Positions 13,162 to 14,472 of a stretch of DNA of 14,472 nucleotides are shown here, piece after piece. The notes below the pieces were generated by a model. It had not been told where the DNA came from. It saw only the letters and a program-made list of their open reading frames with translations, and made no database searches. The translations under genes were made by a program, and so were the position numbers. Positions within the stretch are counted from its first letter, which is position 1. Each line of letters starts with the position of its first letter. This stretch comes from an uncultured Intestinimonas sp. (GTDB lineage: Bacteria; Bacillota_A; Clostridia; Oscillospirales; Oscillospiraceae). The stretch is from contig CAUBHZ010000013.1 in the NCBI GenBank assembly GCA_958435885.1, positions 1 to 14,472 on the forward strand. Reading direction: 5' to 3'.

Positions 13162-13755
13162 TTACAGATTCATGATGAGGGGCACCAGCACGGGGACGGC
13201 GAAGGAGAGGATGACGCCGGAGACGAAGGAGTAGATGGTGATGCGCTCATGGGTGGACCCCACCACCACGGGTAACACCGTGTCCATGGCGGCGGCGCCG
13301 GGGAGGGCGACGCATTCGATATAGCCCAGGCGCTTGGCCACAATGGGGATGAGGAGGATGGAACCCACCTCACGCATGACGTTGGAGAGGAAGGCCACGG
13401 CGGAGAGGGTGGCGGAGTAGGGGGAGAGGAGCATGGGGGCCAGGGAGTACCAGCCGAAGCCGGCGCTGGCGGCCATGGTCTCCTGGGTGCTGAGGGGGAG
13501 GAGCAGGCTGCCCAGGGCGGCAAAGGCCAGGGTGCCCGCGGCTACGGCCACGGGGATGAGAAGGACCTTGAGACCGGCGGCCTTGATGTCCCGCCACACG
13601 TTGCCCTGCCGGCCCATGTCCACGCCCACCAGGAAGAGGATGAGGCACAGCCCCACGGTGATGAGGGTGCCGCAGTGCTCTGCCAGGGCCTGGGGGATGA
13701 AGAGATAGCCCGCGGCGATGCCGCCCAGGACGGCGCCGATGATCCAGCCGGTCAT
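13162..13755 (-). CDS. lysO: LysO-type lysine exporter, C-terminal half protein
   Basis: The 197-residue product starts at ATG 13755, overlapping the stop of the previous gene by ATGA, with a purine-rich stretch upstream. It is very hydrophobic, with about five to six helices: IIGAVLGGIAAGYLF, TLITVGLCLILFLVGVDMG, LKVLLIPVAVAAGTLAFAAL, a broken region with GFGWYSLAPMLLS and VAFLSNVMREVGSILLIPIV, and VILSFAVPVLVPLIM. GFGWYSLxxxLLS and AFLSNxxRE are hallmarks of the LysO/DUF340 family, single-chain in E. coli (YbjE, about 299 residues), which exports L-lysine and thialysine. Here the family is split: this chain supplies the C-terminal half and the gene just upstream the N-terminal half, probably forming a heteromer. 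The substrate is inferred from the family only. Confidence 0.88.
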   Translation of the reverse strand: MTGWIIGAVLGGIAAGYLFIPQALAEHCGTLITVGLCLILFLVGVDMGRQGNVWRDIKAAGLKVLLIPVAVAAGTLAFAALGSLLLPLSTQETMAASAGFGWYSLAPMLLSPYSATLSAVAFLSNVMREVGSILLIPIVAKRLGYIECVALPGAAAMDTVLPVVVGSTHERITIYSFVSGVILSFAVPVLVPLIMNL

Positions 13756-14099
13756 GCCCCCTTCACCTCCTCCCTGGAATCCTCCCGCTGGGAGGCGGTG
13801 CGGCCCTGGCTGTCCAGACCCAGCAGGCGGCGGACCAGGGTGACGGCCAGCAGGGAACCGGCCAGGGCGAAGACGGTGATGACCAGGGCGGAGAGGCCGA
13901 TCTCCCCCAGGGAAGAGATGACCTTGTCGTCGGCGCCGATCTCCACCCCCAAAACGGCGATGAGGGCGATGAGGGCCACGGACTGGAGCCGGCCCAGCCA
14001 GGTGAGCTTCCGGGTCCGGACTGCTTTTCGGGAGCCCACAAGGACGCCCAGCGCCAGCATCCCGATGTAGAGGAGCAGGCTGAAATCCATATACTGCAC
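13752..14099 (-). CDS. LysO-type lysine exporter, N-terminal half protein
   Basis: I start it at GTG 14099, seven bases after AGGAGG (14107-14112), giving MQYMDFSLLLYIG. ATG 14090 is too far from that site, and the longer frame from 14162 has an unlikely Gly/Arg-rich start. The product has 115 residues and about three helices: SLLLYIGMLALGVLVG, SVALIALIAVLGVEIGADD and GLSALVITVFALAGSLLAVTLV. The charged tail ends in EEVKGA. VLGVEIGADDKVISSLGEIG matches the conserved N-terminal part of LysO/DUF340 proteins. Alone it is too short to be a complete exporter; with the overlapping downstream gene it restores the family's usual length (115 + 197 residues). Both frames are intact with their own starts, so this looks like a natural two-gene form and not a frameshift. 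Confidence 0.85.
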   Translation of the reverse strand: MQYMDFSLLLYIGMLALGVLVGSRKAVRTRKLTWLGRLQSVALIALIAVLGVEIGADDKVISSLGEIGLSALVITVFALAGSLLAVTLVRRLLGLDSQGRTASQREDSREEVKGA

Positions 14100-14203
14100 G
14101 GTAGTGCCTCCTGTTCTTTTGATGGTGCGTCCCATTCCCGGAGGACGCCCACCCATTCCCAAGGAATAAGGTACCAGATATGGCGGCCCATTGCAACAGG
14201 CAA

Positions 14204-14236
14204 AACGCCCTCCGCTCTTTTGGAGCGGAGGGCGTT
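14204..14236 (-). terminator. Intrinsic terminator of the MATE-like gene
   Basis: A 14-base-pair stem, AACGCCCTCCGCTC / GAGCGGAGGGCGTT (arms 14223-14236 and 14204-14217, five-base loop), starts six bases after the stop of the transporter gene. It has only four T on the minus strand but is very stable. It separates that gene from lysO. Confidence 0.85.
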
Positions 14237-14241
14237 CGAAA

Positions 14242-14472
14242 TTAAATGACGGTCTTGGTTTTCCAGCGGCCGCTGAGGAAGCGGATGAGGAAGACCACGG
14301 CCCGGACGATCCAGTCGATGAACATGGCCACCCACACGCCCAGCAGGCCGATCTGGGGCACCAGCAGGTAGGAGAAGCCGATGCGGAAGATCCACATGGA
14401 GCACATGGAGACGATCATGGTGAACTTGGCGTCGCCGGAGGCGCGGAGGGCGTTGGGCAGGGAGAAGGACAT
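14242..14472 (-). CDS. MATE-family efflux transporter, C-terminal end (5' part outside window)
   Basis: The frame is open through the right edge and ends at TAA (14242-14244), so only the last 77 codons are seen. The ATG at the edge is probably an internal Met, not the start. The pattern is that of the last two helices of a MATE (NorM/DinF-like) drug/Na+ or H+ antiporter: LPNALRASGDAKFTMIVSMC, MWIFRIGFSYLLV, then GLLGVWVAMFIDWIVRAVVF and a basic tail, RFLSGRWKTKTVI. L(R/)ASGDAKF and the GVWxAMxxDW segment are family hallmarks. The substrate cannot be told from this part. Confidence 0.87.
   Translation of the reverse strand: MSFSLPNALRASGDAKFTMIVSMCSMWIFRIGFSYLLVPQIGLLGVWVAMFIDWIVRAVVFLIRFLSGRWKTKTVI

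Noticed and set aside
1..14472. CRISPR arrays, insertion sequences, tRNA or rRNA genes, prophage
   Set aside because: No regularly spaced repeats, transposase-like frames, terminal inverted repeats or recognisable tRNA/rRNA sequence were seen.

Overview
The window looks like a chromosomal segment of a GC-rich, Gram-positive Clostridia member, most likely an Oscillospiraceae relative such as Flavonifractor, Oscillibacter or Lawsonibacter. This is inferred from strong GGAGG-type ribosome sites, the high GC of the genes, lipobox lipoproteins, the atypical Ser/Thr kinase family and the split LysO. The genus is not fixed by the sequence alone. High GC produces many long antisense shadow ORFs, which are left out.

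Left part (1-3371, minus strand): a tight operon read right to left. A small Hanks-type Ser/Thr kinase (2554-3252) is followed by three paralogous membrane proteins, each with an N-terminal CxxC...CxxC zinc ribbon, one transmembrane helix and a different extracytoplasmic part. One carries a right-handed beta-helix, and the last runs off the left edge. The kinase appears to start at ATT. Diverging from it on the plus strand (3372-5376) are an XRE regulator, a lipoprotein with three tandem ~57-61-residue repeats, and a small two-helix membrane protein, closed by a strong terminator. Kinase, zinc-ribbon proteins, regulator and lipoprotein together resemble an envelope-sensing module; that role is inferred.

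Middle (5417-9819, plus strand): an AT-rich promoter region with a perfect TATAAT and a palindrome at the likely start point, then a two-gene operon. The first product is a 775-residue propeller-like protein with a C-terminal DUF6892-like domain. The second is a TPR protein with a C-terminal DUF4261 domain. A hairpin with an A-tract and a T-tract ends this operon and also the convergent peptidase gene.

Right part (9832-14472, minus strand): a secreted M28 (PA-domain) metallopeptidase lipoprotein preceded by a ~560-base gene-less stretch. That stretch has a near-consensus promoter, a ~216-nt multi-hairpin RNA closed by a long-range helix, and an intrinsic terminator before the peptidase gene. 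This is an independent structured RNA (raiA-motif-like in size) or a terminating leader, and it is the most notable non-coding feature here. Upstream of it are a maltose/galactoside O-acetyltransferase-like gene, a lysine exporter LysO split into two overlapping genes, and, past a terminator, the C-terminal end of a MATE-type transporter that continues beyond the window.
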